Source: Pseudomonadota bacterium (GTDB lineage: Bacteria > Pseudomonadota > Alphaproteobacteria > Sphingomonadales > Sphingomonadaceae). Taken from it: a stretch of DNA of 7,459 bases. Where the stretch lies: NCBI GenBank assembly GCA_030271565.1, contig JARXKR010000113.1, forward strand, positions 1-7,459, written 5' to 3'. Shown here in pieces: positions 5,894-7,459 of the stretch. The first letter of the stretch is position 1. Every line of letters begins with the position of its first letter. The notes under the pieces are model-generated. The model did not search any database, was not told the origin of the DNA, and saw only the letters and a program-made list of their open reading frames with translations. The position numbers were made by a program, and so were the translations under genes.

Positions 5894-6234
5894 TGGCCAA
5901 GCTGTCCCTGTTCGAGCGCCGTCGCCGGCGCGTCCGCACCGCGCTCAAGTCGCGTGCCGGTGGCCGTCCGCGGCTTTCGGTGCACCGCTCGGGCCGTCAT
6001 ATCTACGCCCAGATCATCGATGATGCGGCGGGCAAGACGATTGCCGCCGCCAATTCGCTCGGCACCAAGGTCGGCGCGAATGTCGATGCTGCTGCAACGG
6101 TCGGCAAGGCGCTGGCGGAAGCGGCGGTCAAGGCCGGCGTTAGCACTGTCGTGTTCGATCGCGGCGGGTTCCTGTTCCATGGCCGCGTCAAAGCGCTGGC
6201 CGATGCCGCCCGCGCAGGCGGGCTGGAGTTCTGA
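5893..6234 (+). CDS. rplR: Large-subunit ribosomal protein L18
   Basis: The 113-residue product (117 in E. coli) has a basic, arginine-rich N-terminus (FERRRRRVRTALKSRAGGRP) that binds 5S rRNA, and the family C-terminal signature FDRGGFLFHGRVKALADAAR at 88-107, ending AGGLEF. L18 delivers 5S rRNA to the large subunit together with L5, whose gene is in the same transcript. The ATG shares a base with the rplF stop (TAATG). The last codons of rplF encode a Lys run (GKKK), and their GAAGGGAAGAAG provides the purine-rich ribosome-binding stretch just upstream. rpsE begins 2 nt after the stop. Confidence 0.99.
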   Translation: MAKLSLFERRRRRVRTALKSRAGGRPRLSVHRSGRHIYAQIIDDAAGKTIAAANSLGTKVGANVDAAATVGKALAEAAVKAGVSTVVFDRGGFLFHGRVKALADAARAGGLEF

Positions 6235-6236
6235 CA

Positions 6237-7007
6237 ATGGCTGACGAAACCAACAACGCCGAAGCAGTGGCCGAAACGCCGATTGCTGCCGAGCATCCGC
6301 AAAGTATTGAAGCTCCTGTTGAAGTCCGCGAGCCTCGCGGCGGAAATCGCGGCGGCGGCGGTGGCGGCGGCCAGCGTGGCCGTGGCGGCCCGGGCGGCGG
6401 CAACGATCGCAATCGTGGTGGACGCGGCGGCAACGACCGCAATCGCGGCCGCGGCGGCGACGATGACGGCGGCGAAGAGCTGATCGAGAAACTGGTCCAC
6501 ATCAACCGTGTCTCCAAGACGGTCAAGGGCGGCAAGCGCTTCGGCTTTGCAGCACTGGTCGTGGTCGGTGACGGCAAGGGCCGTGCCGGGTTCGGCAAGG
6601 GCAAGGCCCGCGAAGTTCCAGAAGCGATCACCAAGGCGACCGCCGCTGCCAAGCGCGCGATGGTCCGCGTGCCGCTCAAGGAAGGGCGTACGCTGCACCA
6701 TGACGGCAAGGGCCGTTTCGGTGCGGGCAAGGTCAACCTGCGGACGGCTCCGGCCGGGACCGGGATCATCGCCGGTGGCCCGATGCGTGCCGTCTTCGAA
6801 AGCCTGGGTGTGGCCGATGTGGTGACCAAGTCGGTCGGCTCGTCCAACCCCTACAACATGATCCGCGCCACGTTCGATGCACTGACCGAGCAGACTTCAC
6901 CGAAGTCGGTTGCGCAGCGCCGGGGCAAGAAAGTCGCTGACCTGCTGGGTCGCGGCGGCGCAAGCGTTGCGGAGGCCGAGGCCGCCGCAGACGCCATCAC
7001 GGAGTAA
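6237..7007 (+). CDS. rpsE: Small-subunit ribosomal protein S5 with long Gly/Arg-rich N-terminal extension
   Basis: The product has 256 residues against 166 in E. coli. The conserved S5 body starts near residue 80 (GEELIEKLVHINRVSKTVKG). It has the N-terminal RNA-binding domain with VVGDGKGRAGFGKGKAREVP at 109-128, and the C-terminal domain with AGTGIIAGGPMRAVFESLGV, GSSNPYNMIRATFDAL and SPKSVAQRRGKKVADLLGR. The VSKTVKGGK loop, where E. coli spectinomycin-resistance changes occur, looks wild type. Residues 1-33 are acidic; 34-74 are almost only Gly, Arg, Asn and Asp and are surely disordered; a 17-residue acidic tail ends ADAITE. S5 works at the mRNA entry pore and in decoding accuracy. From memory, such extensions are common in Sphingomonadales S5; their role is unknown to me. 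GGAG at 6225-6228 is eight bases upstream of the ATG. Confidence 0.98.
   Translation: MADETNNAEAVAETPIAAEHPQSIEAPVEVREPRGGNRGGGGGGGQRGRGGPGGGNDRNRGGRGGNDRNRGRGGDDDGGEELIEKLVHINRVSKTVKGGKRFGFAALVVVGDGKGRAGFGKGKAREVPEAITKATAAAKRAMVRVPLKEGRTLHHDGKGRFGAGKVNLRTAPAGTGIIAGGPMRAVFESLGVADVVTKSVGSSNPYNMIRATFDALTEQTSPKSVAQRRGKKVADLLGRGGASVAEAEAAADAITE
6402..6458 (+). repeat. Imperfect 30/27-base tandem repeat coding NDRNRG-type units in rpsE
   Basis: Two adjacent units, 6402-6431 and 6432-6458, encode NDRNRGGRGG (residues 56-65) and NDRNRGRGG (66-74). The codons differ at several third positions (gat/gac, cgt/cgc), so the duplication is not very recent. The surrounding 6336-6401 is also built of GGC/CGC-type codons. 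It looks like repeat expansion within a disordered segment. Confidence 0.8.
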
Positions 7008-7013
7008 TCAGTC

Positions 7014-7205
7014 ATGGCGAAAGAAGCCAAGAAGACCATTCGGATCAAGCAGATCGGTTCGCCGATCCGCCGACCTGCCAGCCAGAAGGCGATCCTGATC
7101 GGTCTCGGTCTGGGCAAGATGAACCGGGTGGTCGAACTGCAGGACACCGCCGAAGTGCGCGGCGCGATTGCCAAGCTGCCGCACATGGTGGCCGTGGTCG
7201 ACTGA
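7014..7205 (+). CDS. rpmD: Large-subunit ribosomal protein L30
   Basis: The 63-residue product (59 in E. coli) has the L30 core IRIKQIGSPIRRPASQKAIL at 9-28 and GLGLGKMNRVVELQDTAEVR at 30-49, ending MVAVVD. L30 is a small protein bound to 23S rRNA in the large subunit; it is absent from some bacterial groups, so its presence here is informative. GGAG at 7001-7004, at the end of rpsE, lies nine bases before the ATG; the gap to rpsE is 6 nt. In E. coli rplO and secY follow directly; here a strong terminator begins 28 nt after the stop instead. Confidence 0.98.
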   Translation: MAKEAKKTIRIKQIGSPIRRPASQKAILIGLGLGKMNRVVELQDTAEVRGAIAKLPHMVAVVD

Positions 7206-7233
7206 CCCCATCGGTCATACGGAAAAATTCAAG

Positions 7234-7262
7234 AAAGCCCCGGTTTGCGCCGGGGCTTTTTT
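7234..7262 (+). terminator. Rho-independent terminator after rpmD
   Basis: AAAGCCCCGG (7234-7243) pairs with CCGGGGCTTT (7250-7259): a 10-bp stem with seven consecutive G-C pairs, a 6-base loop (TTTGCG) and a run of six T (7257-7262). The form is textbook for the + strand, and it marks the likely 3' end of the transcript carrying the spc genes. On the - strand the complement gives only TTT next to the stem and a further TTTTT 6 bases on, so bidirectional function would be weaker. Confidence 0.93.
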
Positions 7263-7459
7263 GCTTTGGCGCGGCGCTCGCGGCGAGGAAGCAAGGTGCT
7301 TTGCTCTTGCCTTACCGCAACAATGTAGAACTGGCGAAAAATAGCTGGTTCCGTGCAGTATCCATGCCTTTTACCACGGCGCTCGGCCGGGTCGCCTTCG
7401 TACTGTTTGAACGACCCATGCGGGAATGGATCCGCCGCTCCGCCGCAGGAGTTACGCGC
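7263..7459. other. Unassigned tail; possible start of an unidentified reading frame
   Basis: No gene is recognised in these 197 bases. A + strand frame is open from ATG 7364 to the window end (32 codons, beginning MPFTTALGRVAFVLFERPMR), but it has no Shine-Dalgarno and resembles nothing I know; in particular it is not the start of L15. On the - strand a frame is open from the window end down to about 7318 (ending ...QLFFASSTLLR), so a convergent gene end is equally possible. A short inverted repeat, AGCAA/TTGCT, is at 7290-7305. I see no tRNA and no convincing promoter. Confidence 0.25.

Noticed and set aside
6336..6458. GC-rich repetitive stretch considered as a CRISPR or non-coding repeat array
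   Set aside because: It is in frame within rpsE, units are contiguous without spacers, and the differences are mostly synonymous, so it is a coding repeat.
6003..6847. Antisense frames opposite rplR/rpsE, including Ala- and Pro-rich low-complexity proteins
   Set aside because: They are the complement of the Gly/Arg-rich rpsE codons; the repetitive composition follows from that and does not indicate a gene.
7301..7329. TTGCTC and TGTAGA spaced by 17 bases as a promoter after the terminator
   Set aside because: Each hexamer matches the consensus at only about half its positions, which is expected by chance in this length.

Overview
The window is an ordinary high-GC bacterial ribosomal-protein cluster, all on the + strand. 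It is the distal part of the S10 operon joined to most of the spc operon. Seventeen ribosomal protein genes are recognisable: the 3' end of rplW, then rplB, rpsS, rplV, rpsC, rplP, rpmC and rpsQ (S10 side), followed by rplN, rplX, rplE, rpsN, rpsH, rplF, rplR, rpsE and rpmD (spc side). Gene order matches the classical E. coli order as far as rpmD. High GC, short junctions, a 101-residue zinc-less S14 and a long Gly/Arg-rich N-terminal extension on S5 point to an alphaproteobacterium, most likely Sphingomonadales (Sphingomonas/Novosphingobium/Erythrobacter-like). The lineage call is an inference from remembered protein features, not from a search.

Layout. Positions 1-3270 hold the S10-operon genes, packed with gaps of at most 10 nt or small overlaps. 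Positions 3271-3353 are the only sizeable gap between genes. It falls exactly at the S10/spc boundary and holds two small hairpins and a T-run, but no convincing promoter. Positions 3354-7205 hold the spc genes, with several 1-nt stop/start overlaps and one 8-nt overlap (rplX/rplE) that suggest translational coupling. A textbook intrinsic terminator lies at 7234-7262, just after rpmD. The last ~197 bases carry no gene I can identify.

The products all build the ribosome. L2, L14, L16, L22, L23, L24, L29, L5, L6, L18 and L30 go to the large subunit; S3, S5, S8, S14, S17 and S19 go to the small subunit. Co-transcription and overlapping reading frames help keep their amounts matched.

I found no undescribed system. 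The points most worth a second look are the terminator placed where rplO would be expected to follow rpmD, the disordered RGG-like N-terminal extension of S5 with its internal repeat, and the structured gap between rpsQ and rplN.
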